From assembly GCF_018332695.1 (NCBI RefSeq), contig NZ_BOQN01000052.1, positions 1 to 64,000 on the forward strand: a stretch of DNA of 64,000 nt, read 5' to 3'. Position 1 is the first letter of the stretch. Each line of letters opens with the position of its first letter. The notes under the pieces were generated by a model. It was not told the DNA's origin, ran no database searches, and saw only the letters and a program-made list of their open reading frames with translations. Made by a program: the position numbers and the translations under genes. This DNA is from Paractinoplanes toevensis (GTDB lineage Bacteria; Actinomycetota; Actinomycetes; Mycobacteriales; Micromonosporaceae). Shown here piece after piece: positions 51,186-59,604 of this stretch.

Positions 51186-52139
51186 ATGGCTTCGTTTCTC
51201 TTTTTCGTTGCCGGGCTCGTGATCGGCCTGCTCGGCGGCTGGTTCTTGCGGGCCCGCCGGGCCACCGAGCAGCCCGCTACCGCCACGCTCCCGGCAACTC
51301 CGGAGGCGGCCCTCGTAGCCGTCCCGGCCGTCGAGACCACCCAAGCCGAGGAGGCAACCCCCGCCGAGACCGAGGCGGCCATCGCCGAACAGGCCGTGGT
51401 CACCGAGGACCCGACCCCCACCACATCCGCCGCAGCCGAGCCGGCCACTGAGGAGACGCCCACCGCGGTCGAGGAGCCGGTCGCCGTCGAGAAGCCCGCC
51501 TCGGTCGCCGAGACCGAGCCTGCCGCGGCCGCCGAGCCTGTCGCCGCCGCCGAGCCTGTCGCCGCCGCCGAGCCTGTCGCCGCCGCCGAGCCTGTCGCCG
51601 CCGCCGGGACCGAGCCGGTCGCGGTCGCCGAGACCGAGCCGGTCGCCGTTCCGGAGCCGGTCGCCGTGGCCGAGCCCGTCGCTGCCGAGCCGGAGCCCGA
51701 GTTCACGCCCGAGCCGGTCGCAGTGGAGGAGCCGATCGCGGCCGCCGCCGAGCCGGTTGCCGCCGAGCCGGTCGCCGAGATCATTCCCGAGCCGGTGGCC
51801 GTCGCCGCCGAGACCGAGCCGATCGCCGCCGCCGAGCCGATCCCCGCCTCGCCCGCCGTCGTCGCGGCCGTCCCCGGCCCGGCCGAGGCCGACGAGGTCG
51901 AGGCCACCCCGGCCCCGGTCGCCGTGGCGATCGCCGAGCCGGACGACCTGACCAAGATCACCGGCATCGGCCCCAAGATGGCGATGGCCCTGGCGGTCGC
52001 CGGCATCACGACGTTCCGTCAGCTGGCCGACTCCGATGTGGCCACCCTGAAGACCGCGATCGCAAGCGCCGGCATGCGCCTGTCCCCGACCGTGGCGACC
52101 TGGCCCGAGAAGGCCAAGCAGCTGGCCGAGACGGCCTGA
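51186..52139 (+). CDS. Membrane-anchored helix-hairpin-helix protein with Glu-Pro-Val-Ala repeats
   Basis: A 317-residue protein in three parts: one N-terminal helix (FLFFVAGLVIGLLGGWFL) followed by basic RARRA, so the rest should be cytoplasmic; about 210 residues of low-complexity Ala/Pro/Glu/Val repeats (EPVAAA, EPVAVAE); and a C-terminal ~65-residue domain DDLTKITGIGPKMAMALAVAGITTF, a helix-hairpin-helix fold of the kind fused to other actinobacterial proteins. I use the ATG at 51186 with GGAGG upstream. It could tether DNA or a DNA-bound partner to the membrane; that is inference. Confidence 0.75.
   Translation: MASFLFFVAGLVIGLLGGWFLRARRATEQPATATLPATPEAALVAVPAVETTQAEEATPAETEAAIAEQAVVTEDPTPTTSAAAEPATEETPTAVEEPVAVEKPASVAETEPAAAAEPVAAAEPVAAAEPVAAAEPVAAAGTEPVAVAETEPVAVPEPVAVAEPVAAEPEPEFTPEPVAVEEPIAAAAEPVAAEPVAEIIPEPVAVAAETEPIAAAEPIPASPAVVAAVPGPAEADEVEATPAPVAVAIAEPDDLTKITGIGPKMAMALAVAGITTFRQLADSDVATLKTAIASAGMRLSPTVATWPEKAKQLAETA
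51531..51602 (+). repeat. Four perfect 18-bp tandem repeats
   Basis: Four identical copies of an 18-base unit (GCCGAGCCTGTCGCCGCC) encode AEPVAA repeated within the low-complexity arm of the membrane-anchored helix-hairpin-helix protein. The perfect identity suggests recent expansion. Confidence 0.9.
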
Positions 52140-52186
52140 CGACCCATCCCCGGCCACGCCACAAGCCGGCGCCCGGACAAACTGAC

Positions 52187-52218
52187 GATGCCCGGCGGTT
52201 CTCGAACCGCCGGGCATC
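52187..52218 (+). terminator. Strong hairpin after helix-hairpin-helix gene
   Basis: Perfect 15-base arms (GATGCCCGGCGGTTC and complement) nearly abut, 47 bases past the stop at 52139. A factor-independent terminator without a T-run is likely. The remaining 52219-52402 gap is AT-richer and shows no gene. Confidence 0.65.
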
Positions 52219-52402
52219 GCCGTCCGCACGGTCATGAGCACACGTTCAGCCCGGTGAACCACACGGCGACGGGTATAAAGTCAATTCCATTTTCCGGCAT
52301 CGAATTGCTTGTAGGCAACCGATTAGCCGGTTCCGGATGGCGTCCGAGATTGGCATGATCATCTCTTAGCGGGTGCGGTTCCGGCTGCGCGAGAATATAT
52401 GC

Positions 52403-53146
52403 ATGCGGTACCAGCAGCTCCAGCTATTCACCCGGCCCGAAACTGCTGCCCTGCGTGATCGCACGAAAGCGCGTAACTATTCGCCGGCAACGGACGAATT
52501 TCGTCGTGAGCATGCCCGTCGCCGGCGGTGGGGACTCGCTCGCCGACACGCGCGCAAGCAGTGCCGCGCACATGGCTGCTCCCGTGAGTGCGGCGAGTTG
52601 GGCCTGCACGACGAGACCGAGCTGGTCCCGCCGCTGATCTGGCCGCAGGAGGCGACCGTGGCCCGGCGGCCCTCCCGCAGCCGTGACGTCGCGACCCAGG
52701 GCGACCTGCCGCCACACGGCAAACAGCCACCCGGACAGCCCGTCCCCGCCGACCGGACAGCCCTCGCACGCGAGCCGGAAGCCGAGACGCGCGCCGAGCC
52801 CGAACACCATGCAGACACCGCCACCCGAACCGACCCCAACCCACAAACCACGGCAGCGACGCAGACGCACCCCGCGCGCCAGGCCCGCCCAGCCAGGCGC
52901 GCAGACCAGCCCGGCCGCGCGGACGACCACGACCGCGCTGAGTCAACGCGCCGGGTCCGGCCCCCTCGCAGCGACAAACCGCCAGGACGGGACGAACATC
53001 GTCGGCCGCCCGGCGCCGGCGCACCACCGAGGTTCGGCTGCCGCGCGGCGATCGTCCGACCGGCGAGGCCGACCGGCGAGGCCGACCGGCGAGGCCGACC
53101 GGCGAGGCCGACCGGCGAGGCCGACCGGCGAGGCCGACCGGCGTAA
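52403..53146 (+). CDS. Hypothetical protein with basic repeat-bearing C-terminal extension
   Basis: A 247-residue ORF in two unlike parts. The first ~80 residues (MRYQQLQLFTRPETAALRDR, then RREHARRRRWGLARRHARKQ) look like a real small helical protein with a His/Arg-rich segment and two Cys. The rest is low-complexity, rich in Arg, Pro, Thr and Ala, and ends in a 13-bp tandem repeat that reads PTGEADRRGRPAR in this frame. The extension may be read-through into non-coding sequence. ATG 52403 has no clear ribosome site. No function is proposed. Confidence 0.45.
   Translation: MRYQQLQLFTRPETAALRDRTKARNYSPATDEFRREHARRRRWGLARRHARKQCRAHGCSRECGELGLHDETELVPPLIWPQEATVARRPSRSRDVATQGDLPPHGKQPPGQPVPADRTALAREPEAETRAEPEHHADTATRTDPNPQTTAATQTHPARQARPARRADQPGRADDHDRAESTRRVRPPRSDKPPGRDEHRRPPGAGAPPRFGCRAAIVRPARPTGEADRRGRPARPTGEADRRGRPA
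53061..53138 (+). repeat. Six-copy 13-bp minisatellite
   Basis: Six perfect copies of a 13-base unit (CGGCGAGGCCGAC) run from 53061, followed by a partial copy. Since 13 is not a multiple of three, gain or loss of a unit would change the reading frame of the ORF that crosses it. Confidence 0.9.
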
Positions 53147-53572
53147 CGCTACCGGCGACATCATCGGGTCACTGGCGACGGCCGATCTCCCAATAGCCCC
53201 GCCGCGGTCGGTGGGGGGCCACCACACATCCAGAACAAACTCATCCGAGCACCAGAGACCACCAGGGAAAGGCCGACCGTACACATTGCCGGACCGACCG
53301 GCGTCGCCCAGCTCAGAAAAGTAAAGAAGGGGGATGCATTCGACTCCGGGCCAACGTCGTGCGGACGCGTGGACAACAATAATTCTTGGCGGCGATGGCA
53401 AATACCTCATCACCGCCCTGACCGGGCGCTCACATCGGTAGGCAATGAATCTCGGTGGGGCGCCGGCCAGAGCCTGAGCCGTGTCAGCGCGGTCGGCTCC
53501 GCCTTCGATGGTCGCGGTCGATCGTCGGTCAGGCCGTCCGCTTTCGGGCTGGTCGCGGGCTCCTCCGGGTGA
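53147..53572. other. 426-base region without a clear gene
   Basis: No convincing coding region. One 35-codon ORF (53334-53441, starting MHSTPGQRRADAW) has AAGGGGG directly before its ATG, too close for a good ribosome site, and its product is not recognised. Base composition is lower in GC than the surroundings, especially 53220-53400. Apart from a short CGCCC/GGGCG stem at 53416-53430 I see nothing. Confidence 0.5.
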
Positions 53573-54619
53573 TCAGAGGGTGGCTACGGCGTTGGCTACC
53601 CGGGTGCGGAGTGTGCTGGGTAGTGGGGCGTAGCCGAGTCTTGTGGCGGCGGTCTGGCCGGTGGGGCTTGACGCGTACGTCAGGAAGCTCTTGACCAGGG
53701 GTGATGCTCCCGCCTTGCACACCACCTCGTAGGTCACCAGGACCAGGGGGTAGGCGCCGGCGGAGCCGGTGCCGTAGTCGATGGCCAGTTGCAGGTCGCC
53801 GCCTGTGCCGGTGAGTTTGGCGCCGTCGACCATGTTGCCCGCGGCAGCGTCGGTCGGTGCTGTGAACTCGCCGGCCGCGTTGCCTACTCTGGCGGTCGGC
53901 AGGTGGTGGAAGCGGGCGTAGGAGGCCTCTACGTAGCCGATCGCTCCGTCCGAGCGCTCGATGGTGGACACCACGCGGTTGCTGCCCTTCTGCGCCAGGC
54001 CGCCGGGGGCCTTCCACGTGCTGCCGGAGCCGTGCGGCCAGTTTGGCGCCGCGGTGGCTGCCAGAAATTTCGTGAAGTTGTCGGTGGTGCCGGAGTTGTC
54101 GGATCGGTGGACCGGGCGGATCGGCGTCGCCGGCAGCGCGGCTGCCGGGTTGTCGCGGATGATCGACGGGTCGTTCCAGGTGGTGATCCGGCCGGTGAAG
54201 ATCTGGGCGATCGTGGCGGGTGTCAAGCGCAGGCTGTCTACGCCGGCGACGTTGAAGGCCAGGGCGATCGGCCCGACCACCATCGGCAGGTGGATCGCCG
54301 GTGCCTGGGCGCAGCGGGCGTTCGCCCTGGACTGGTCGGCTGCCGACAGCGGCGAGTCGGTTCCGGCGAAGTCGCCGGCACCGGCGATGAAGGCGGCCAG
54401 CCCGGCGCCGGAACCGACGCTCGCGTATTCGACCGTCGCGTCCGCGCAGCTGACCTGGTAGTTCCGGATCCAGGCGCTGACCGCGTTGGCCTGCGCCGAG
54501 GATCCCTGTCCGGTGATCTTGCCGGACGCGCAGGAGATCGGCGCGGCCGCCGCCGGCCGCGGCGCCGAACATCCGGCGAGCGTCACCAGAGCGATCAGTC
54601 CCAGCGCTCGAAGTTTCAT
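53573..54619 (-). CDS. PstS-family phosphate-binding lipoprotein
   Basis: A 348-residue family 1 periplasmic binding protein with a lipobox (LVTLAGC) and the phosphate-site segments GQGSSAQ, GTDSPLS and RSDNSGTTDNFTKFL. Its cysteines (for example IPS-type SCASG and SCADA) suit an extracellular domain. No pstC, pstA or pstB follows. Instead it is the second gene after a four-helix membrane protein, 10 bases away, with GAGGGG before its ATG. I infer a sensing rather than transport role, or that the transporter lies elsewhere. Confidence 0.85.
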   Translation of the reverse strand: MKLRALGLIALVTLAGCSAPRPAAAAPISCASGKITGQGSSAQANAVSAWIRNYQVSCADATVEYASVGSGAGLAAFIAGAGDFAGTDSPLSAADQSRANARCAQAPAIHLPMVVGPIALAFNVAGVDSLRLTPATIAQIFTGRITTWNDPSIIRDNPAAALPATPIRPVHRSDNSGTTDNFTKFLAATAAPNWPHGSGSTWKAPGGLAQKGSNRVVSTIERSDGAIGYVEASYARFHHLPTARVGNAAGEFTAPTDAAAGNMVDGAKLTGTGGDLQLAIDYGTGSAGAYPLVLVTYEVVCKAGASPLVKSFLTYASSPTGQTAATRLGYAPLPSTLRTRVANAVATL

Positions 54620-54629
54620 CGGGGACCCC

Positions 54630-55964
54630 TCAGCGGTATTCGGCGAAGCGTTTGCGGACGGCGACCGGGATCAGGAGGATCACCAGGCCCAGGACGGCTA
54701 CCGGGATCCACGGCCAGCCGGTCAGGATGGTTTTCGCGTCGTGCAGGGCCTGGTCGAAGTCGTTCGATCGGGCCGTCGCGATGTCGGCGACCGCGGCGTC
54801 GAAGTAGGAGAAGTCGAACGAGGCGTCACCGCGGCGGATGCCGGTGAGGGCGCCGACCGCCTCCGCGCTCCGGCCGCCACGGGCCAGGCCGACGATCCGC
54901 TCGTGGTCGGCCCGGTAGGCCTGCCAGCGGGTCAGCACGTCGGAACGGCCGGCCACCGCGGGCAGGCCGCCGCCGATCTCGCCGGCCACCGCGGGCAGGC
55001 CACCCTCGATCTCGCCGGCCTCCGGGCCGCACGAGCCGCCGGTGGTCAGGCAGCCGGACTTCCGCCGGAAGTCGTCGTCGTAGTAGGCCAGGTTGTCGCT
55101 GATCAGGTAGCGGCTCGTGTCGGCGGCCGCGTCGTAGCTGATCGCCCGCGCCTGGGACAGGGCCAGGAACGGCGTGAGGCTGTCGTCGCGCGCCTCGTTC
55201 AGCCGGGACGCCTGCAGGGTCAGCACGGCGACGGCCGGGATCACCAGGGCCGCGGTCAGCCCGGTCGCGGCGAGCAGGGCCGGATTGAGCACCCGCCGGA
55301 ACCGGCGGGCCAGCCACACCTGCAGGGCGAGAAGCAACAGCAGCAGGGCGGCCCCCAGCACGACCGCGACGGTCACGGCCCGGCCTTCGGTCACGCTTTT
55401 CCGGCCGTACGCCTGGGAGAGCCGTTCCGCACCGCGGTCGCGGAGGTCCTTCGCGGCCGGCAGCAGGTCGAGGTGCAGCACGTTGGTGGCCTGCGTGTAA
55501 TAGCCGGCGGCGGCGTCCCCGGCGGTGAGGGTCTGCCAGACCCGCTCCCGGTAGGTGGCCAGGTGCCCCATCAGTTCGAGGACCAGGTCGTGGTCGCTCG
55601 GGGCGCTCAGGGCTTTCTGCACATCGGCGTCGACCTGGCGGCTGCGTTCCTGGTAGGTGCCGAGGGCGTCGATCTGGCTGCCGGCCAGCTCGTCCTGGCC
55701 GGCGGTGAGGACCATGCGGGCGACCTGGGCATCCATATCGCTGAGCGCGAAGTAGAGGTCGGCGGCGGTGGCGGCCTGCGGGGCGGCCTCGTCGCCGATG
55801 ATCCGCACCTGTTCCTGCACCCGGGCCATGAGCAGGCTGAGCGAGGCGAGCAGGGCGACGGCGGCGACGATGGTGACCGCGGACCAGAGGCGCAGCCGGG
55901 CGGGGGTTTCGGGCCGGACGGCGCGGCGGGCGATGGTGCGGGTCGCCTCGATAACTGCGGGCAC
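54630..55964 (-). CDS. Four-helix membrane protein, GlnX-like, paired with PstS-like protein
   Basis: A 444-residue protein with helices at about 25-47, 196-219, 229-251 and 418-436 and two large helical extracytoplasmic domains (48-195, 252-417). This layout and length match the GlnX protein that stands with the binding protein GlnH and kinase PknG in mycobacteria and corynebacteria; sequence homology could not be tested. An 11-residue duplication (EIEGGLPAVAG / EIGGGLPAVAG) lies at 318-339. GTG 55964 has no ribosome site; TACCGT ends 6 nt upstream, so it may be leaderless. Confidence 0.65.
   Translation of the reverse strand: MPAVIEATRTIARRAVRPETPARLRLWSAVTIVAAVALLASLSLLMARVQEQVRIIGDEAAPQAATAADLYFALSDMDAQVARMVLTAGQDELAGSQIDALGTYQERSRQVDADVQKALSAPSDHDLVLELMGHLATYRERVWQTLTAGDAAAGYYTQATNVLHLDLLPAAKDLRDRGAERLSQAYGRKSVTEGRAVTVAVVLGAALLLLLLALQVWLARRFRRVLNPALLAATGLTAALVIPAVAVLTLQASRLNEARDDSLTPFLALSQARAISYDAAADTSRYLISDNLAYYDDDFRRKSGCLTTGGSCGPEAGEIEGGLPAVAGEIGGGLPAVAGRSDVLTRWQAYRADHERIVGLARGGRSAEAVGALTGIRRGDASFDFSYFDAAVADIATARSNDFDQALHDAKTILTGWPWIPVAVLGLVILLIPVAVRKRFAEYR
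54951..55016. repeat. 33-bp direct duplication in GlnX-like gene
   Basis: Two adjacent 33-base copies with a few differences encode a doubled GGLPAVAGEI segment in the second outer domain. The frame is kept. Confidence 0.85.
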
Positions 55965-56285
55965 GCCGTCACGGTAATGGACGTCCGCAATTGTGGAATC
56001 GTCGGGTGATCGACAATTCCGGCCGTTAACCGGACGGCCATCCGGCGTTCAATTAATAGCGCGATCGCTGCGAATATCGACAGCTTTGGCCAGCCCGACG
56101 ATGCCGTGCGCAGTGCGGACGACGCTCCCGCCGTGCCTTCAGGCGCGCGATGACCGCACGACGCGAATCATCCGCCGGGAAGGAGGTGTGCTGTTGATCG
56201 AGGAAGGAAAATCGTAGTTCCCGCCGCCGAAACGAAGTCTTGTATGAAGATGATTTGGTCGCTGCCCTGTCCCGCGGGAGTGGAA
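55965..56285. other. 321-base region upstream of small ORF
   Basis: No gene of normal size. At 56180-56187 there is an AAGGAGGT sequence, a full ribosome-binding match, followed 7 nt later by a seven-codon TTG reading frame (LIEEGKS) ending at 56217. It may be a leader peptide or the tail of an unrecognised ORF. The first part, 56035-56090, is AT-rich. Confidence 0.45.
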
Positions 56286-56489
56286 ATGACGATCGACACG
56301 GAACCGGATCTATCGGCCTTCGTGATCAACCTGCTCGACGAGCATCTGGCGGCCATGCTGCTGGTCCGTGAGCGGCTGCGCCCCGGCGGCCGGATCAGCC
56401 CCGGCGCTCGCCGGACGGTCGCGCTGGACAGCATCACCGTCGCGGAGCGGTACGCCACCGAGCTCAGCCGCGCGCTGAACGACGACTAG
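56286..56489 (+). CDS. Small hypothetical protein
   Basis: A 67-residue ORF beginning MTIDTEPDLSAFVINLLDEHLAA, with GGGAG upstream of the ATG at 56286. It is predicted to be helical and acidic at the start and has no known motif (LALDSITVAERYATELSRAL-like pattern near the end). The last 4 bases overlap the convergent acetyltransferase. An ATG at 56244 would extend it by 14 residues. Confidence 0.55.
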   Translation: MTIDTEPDLSAFVINLLDEHLAAMLLVRERLRPGGRISPGARRTVALDSITVAERYATELSRALNDD

Positions 56490-57001
56490 ACCGGCCGCCA
56501 CTCCTGCTCGAGGATCGCGTACTGGTCGGAGTCGCGCCAGCCGTCGCCGACCCGCATGGTCTCGCGCATCCGGCCCTCGTACGTCATGCCGATCTTGACG
56601 AGGACCCGGGCCGAGGCCATGTTGCGCGGGTCGCAGGTGGCGTAGACCCGGTGGCGGCCACGCTCGGTGAACGCCATCCGCAGCAGTTCCCGGGCGGCCG
56701 CGGTGGCGATGCCCCGGCCCCACCGGTCCGGGTGGATGCCGTAGCCGATCTCACCCGCCCACGGACCGCGCAGGTGCAGGTCGGCGATGCCGACGACCTC
56801 GTCGTCCAGCAGGATCGCGTGCGGGTAGCTGGTCTGCGGCCGGCTGTGCCACAGCGCCGACGACTCGCGCACGAACGACTGGGTCTGCGCCTCGGTGTTC
56901 GGCCCCCAGGTCTGGTAGCGGGACATCTCGGGCAGCTTGGCCCATCCGTGCACGAGCGGCCAGTCCTCGAAAACCAGCGGCCGTAGCCGTACGTCATCCA
57001 T
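56486..57001 (-). CDS. GNAT-family N-acetyltransferase (RimJ/RimL-like)
   Basis: A 171-residue acetyltransferase. The acetyl-CoA loop region is IHPDRWGRGIATAAARELL, and CDPRNMASARVLVKIGMTYEGRMRE is the typical RimJ/RimL end. I start at the ATG at 57001 (MDDVRLRPL), which matches family N-termini; 57085 would add an unrelated stretch. It follows the ThrE-type exporter by 16 bases on the same strand. Substrate is unknown: a protein N-terminus or an amino compound. Confidence 0.88.
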   Translation of the reverse strand: MDDVRLRPLVFEDWPLVHGWAKLPEMSRYQTWGPNTEAQTQSFVRESSALWHSRPQTSYPHAILLDDEVVGIADLHLRGPWAGEIGYGIHPDRWGRGIATAAARELLRMAFTERGRHRVYATCDPRNMASARVLVKIGMTYEGRMRETMRVGDGWRDSDQYAILEQEWRPV

Positions 57002-57017
57002 CGGTTGATTTTGCCCT

Positions 57018-58253
57018 TTATCTGCCGGCACGTATCCGCGCGAGCGAACGATAAATGGGGTAACCGCACAGGACGCCCAGCGCAATGGCGATCATCGACC
57101 AGATCGTGCCGAGGAGATCCTCGGCGGCGGCGATGGTGTCCTGATCCAGATATTCGGTGACCCCGATGAGGCCGAGCGCACCCGGCACCAGCAGCCAGAA
57201 CGCCGGCAGGAAGGACACCAGGGCGGGTGGGCCGGTGGGGCGGCGCTCGACGAAGTAGGCGACCGGGGTCATCGCGAGGGCGCCGAAGAAACCGCTCAGA
57301 TAGCCGCCGAAGACCTGACTGCCGAGGCACTGGCCGAGCCAGGCGACGATCAGCACCAGCAGCAGCCACGGCAGCGAGCGCTTCGGCGCCGAGTGGAACA
57401 GGTAGGTGCCCACCCCGATGACCAGCACTCCGAGCCACGGTGCCCACCAGCCGATCAGGTTCTGCGGGTCGTCGATCAGCGTGTCGGCCGGCACCGGCAC
57501 CACCTGGGTGGCGGCGGTGATGCCGAAGGCCAGCAGCATCAGTTGCAGGCCGCCGGAGACCAGCCGGCTCGCCCCGGTGATCATCTCGCCGGCCGAGAGC
57601 TCCACGACGGCCATGGTCAGCGCCGCGCCGGGCAGGAAGGTGACCAGCGGGGCGATCATCGCGCGCAGGTCGGCGTCCGCCCAGCCCGGGCCGGCCAGCA
57701 GGAACGTGATCGCGGCGACCACGAAGGCCACCGCCACCGGCATGATCAGCTGGATGCCGGGCCAGCGGCCGCCGAGTTGTTTGAGCACCCCGACCAGCAG
57801 CCCGAACAGCCCGGCGAGGACCAGGTCACCCCAGGTCGGCTGGAGCACCAGGCAGATGCCGACGGTCAGCAGGGCATGCCCGGCGATGGTGAGCCGGCGG
57901 CCGAATCGCGGGTGCTGGCCGACAATCTCCAGGACGCGGCGGCTGCCCTGTTCCGGCGTCAGCCCCTCGCCGGCCTCACGCAGCACCGCGTACAGCGCGG
58001 CGGTCTGATCGAGCCGCAAGCCGCCGCGCAGCTGGCGGGTCGGTTCGATGGTCGCGGCCCGCCCGGGTTCCAGCGCCACCACCAGATAGGTGGGCAGCAC
58101 GCTGACCCGGGCGTGCGGCGCGCCGTAGGCGGTGGCCACCGCGCGCAGATGGTCCTCGATCTGGTTGACGGCCTCGCCGGCCGCGGTCAGCGCGCTCCCC
58201 AGAAACAGCAGGAACTCGAGGAGCCGGCGCTCGTCAACGACGTCTGCCCGCAT
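57018..58253 (-). CDS. ThrE-type threonine/serine exporter family protein
   Basis: A 411-residue membrane protein. The N-terminal soluble domain (LGSALTAAGEAVNQIEDHLRAVATAYG) is the ThrE domain, followed by about ten helices. The family includes the Corynebacterium threonine and serine exporter. Its start overlaps the M20 peptidase gene by 20 bases. Together they suggest that amino acids released from peptides are exported or balanced, which is inference. Confidence 0.88.
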   Translation of the reverse strand: MRADVVDERRLLEFLLFLGSALTAAGEAVNQIEDHLRAVATAYGAPHARVSVLPTYLVVALEPGRAATIEPTRQLRGGLRLDQTAALYAVLREAGEGLTPEQGSRRVLEIVGQHPRFGRRLTIAGHALLTVGICLVLQPTWGDLVLAGLFGLLVGVLKQLGGRWPGIQLIMPVAVAFVVAAITFLLAGPGWADADLRAMIAPLVTFLPGAALTMAVVELSAGEMITGASRLVSGGLQLMLLAFGITAATQVVPVPADTLIDDPQNLIGWWAPWLGVLVIGVGTYLFHSAPKRSLPWLLLVLIVAWLGQCLGSQVFGGYLSGFFGALAMTPVAYFVERRPTGPPALVSFLPAFWLLVPGALGLIGVTEYLDQDTIAAAEDLLGTIWSMIAIALGVLCGYPIYRSLARIRAGR

Positions 58254-59592
58254 AGTTCTTCAGGAACAGCGCCTCCACCAGGGCCATGTTCTCGATCTCG
58301 GACGGGTCGACACTCTCGTTCGGGGCGTGGATCAGGCAGCGCGGCTCCTCCACCCCGATCAGCATGATCTCGGCGTCCGGGAAGGTGCCGCGGAAGACGT
58401 TGCACAGCGGGATCGACCCGCCCTGCCCCTCGGTCACGGCCGGCCGGCCGTACGCGTGGCGCATCGCCGTGGTCAGCGTGTCGAACGCCGGGCCGCTGGT
58501 GGAACCGGTGAACGGCTCCCCGTCGGCCTCCCGGACGACATCCACCCGGACACCCCACGGCGCGACCGACCGCAGGTGTTCGATGAGCGCGTCCTGGGCG
58601 CGTTTGGCGTGCATGCCGGGCGGGACGCGCAGGTTGACGCGGGCCCGGGCGTACGGCTGGATGGCGGCCGAGGAGCCGACCACCGGCGGGCAGTCGATGC
58701 CGAGCACGGTCACCGCGGGCCGGGCCCAGACCATGTCGGCGACCCGGCCGTCGCCGAGCAGCTGGACGCCGTCGAGCAGGCCGGCGTCGGTGCGGAACTG
58801 CGCGGGCGGGTAGACGGCGCCGGCCCAGGTCTGGTTGTTGGCGAGGCCGTGGATCGTGGTGTTGCCGTTGGCGTCGCGCAGGGTGGCGAGCATGTGGATC
58901 AGGGCGGCGAGCGCGTCCGGGGCGGGACCGCCGAACATGCCGGAGTGCATCGGCCCGCTCATCGAGTCCACGCTGACCACCACGTTGGCCAGGCCGCGGA
59001 GACTGCTGGTGACGGCGGGCTGCCCGACCGCGGCGTTGCCGGCGTCGCAGACCAGGATCGCGTCGGCCCGCAGCAGGTCGGCGTGGCCGGGCACGAACGC
59101 CTCCAGACCGCCCGTACCCTGCTCCTCCGACCCCTCCCCCACGATCTTGACGGTGACCGGCAGCTCGCCGCGAAGGGCGCGCAGCGCCGTCAGGTGGGTG
59201 GCGATGTTGCCCTTGCAGTCGGCCGCGCCGCGGCCGTACCACCGGCCGTTACGCTCGGTCAGCTCCCACACCGGGGTGTTCCAGGCCGCCGCGCCGAGCG
59301 GCGGCTGTACGTCGTGGTGGAAGTACAGCAGCACGGTGGGTGCGCCGGGCGGGCCGGGGAGCGTGCCGCAGACGGCCTGGCTGCCGTCCGGGGTCGGGTA
59401 GGCAGCGACGTCGGCGAAGCCCAGCTCGCCGAACGTGCCGACCAGCCAGTCGACCATGCCCTCGCACTCGGCCGGCGGGAACTGGGCCGCGTCGTGCACC
59501 GATCGGTACGCGACCATGGCGGCCAGGTCGTCCCGGGCCTGCGGCATCAGCGCCTTGATCCGGCCACGGAGTACTTCGACGTCGTCGACCAC
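58234..59592 (-). CDS. M20-family dipeptidase
   Basis: A 452-residue M20/M28 metallopeptidase. Metal ligands and catalytic residues are visible as His and Asp in LLYFHHDVQPP, Asp in YGRGAADCKGN, Glu-Glu in VGEGSEEQGT, Asp in LVCDAGN and His in CLIHAPNESV. The dimerisation domain is inserted in the middle. The GTG at 59592 has AGGAGGACACC directly before it. It splits dipeptides or acylated amino acids in the cytoplasm. Confidence 0.9.
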   Translation of the reverse strand: MVDDVEVLRGRIKALMPQARDDLAAMVAYRSVHDAAQFPPAECEGMVDWLVGTFGELGFADVAAYPTPDGSQAVCGTLPGPPGAPTVLLYFHHDVQPPLGAAAWNTPVWELTERNGRWYGRGAADCKGNIATHLTALRALRGELPVTVKIVGEGSEEQGTGGLEAFVPGHADLLRADAILVCDAGNAAVGQPAVTSSLRGLANVVVSVDSMSGPMHSGMFGGPAPDALAALIHMLATLRDANGNTTIHGLANNQTWAGAVYPPAQFRTDAGLLDGVQLLGDGRVADMVWARPAVTVLGIDCPPVVGSSAAIQPYARARVNLRVPPGMHAKRAQDALIEHLRSVAPWGVRVDVVREADGEPFTGSTSGPAFDTLTTAMRHAYGRPAVTEGQGGSIPLCNVFRGTFPDAEIMLIGVEEPRCLIHAPNESVDPSEIENMALVEALFLKNYAGRRR

Positions 59593-59604
59593 GGTGTCCT
59601 CCTT

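Noticed and set aside
51531..51602. Regular 18-base repeat considered as regulatory sites
   Set aside because: It is perfectly in frame and encodes the same six residues as the diverged repeats around it, so protein repeat expansion explains it.
52424..52930. 168-residue minus-strand frame opposite the hypothetical gene at 52403
   Set aside because: Gly/Arg/Val-rich without motifs; the first 80 residues of the plus-strand frame look more protein-like.
53573..55964. Complete phosphate ABC importer
   Set aside because: No PstC, PstA or PstB coding region is found on either side; only the binding protein is present.
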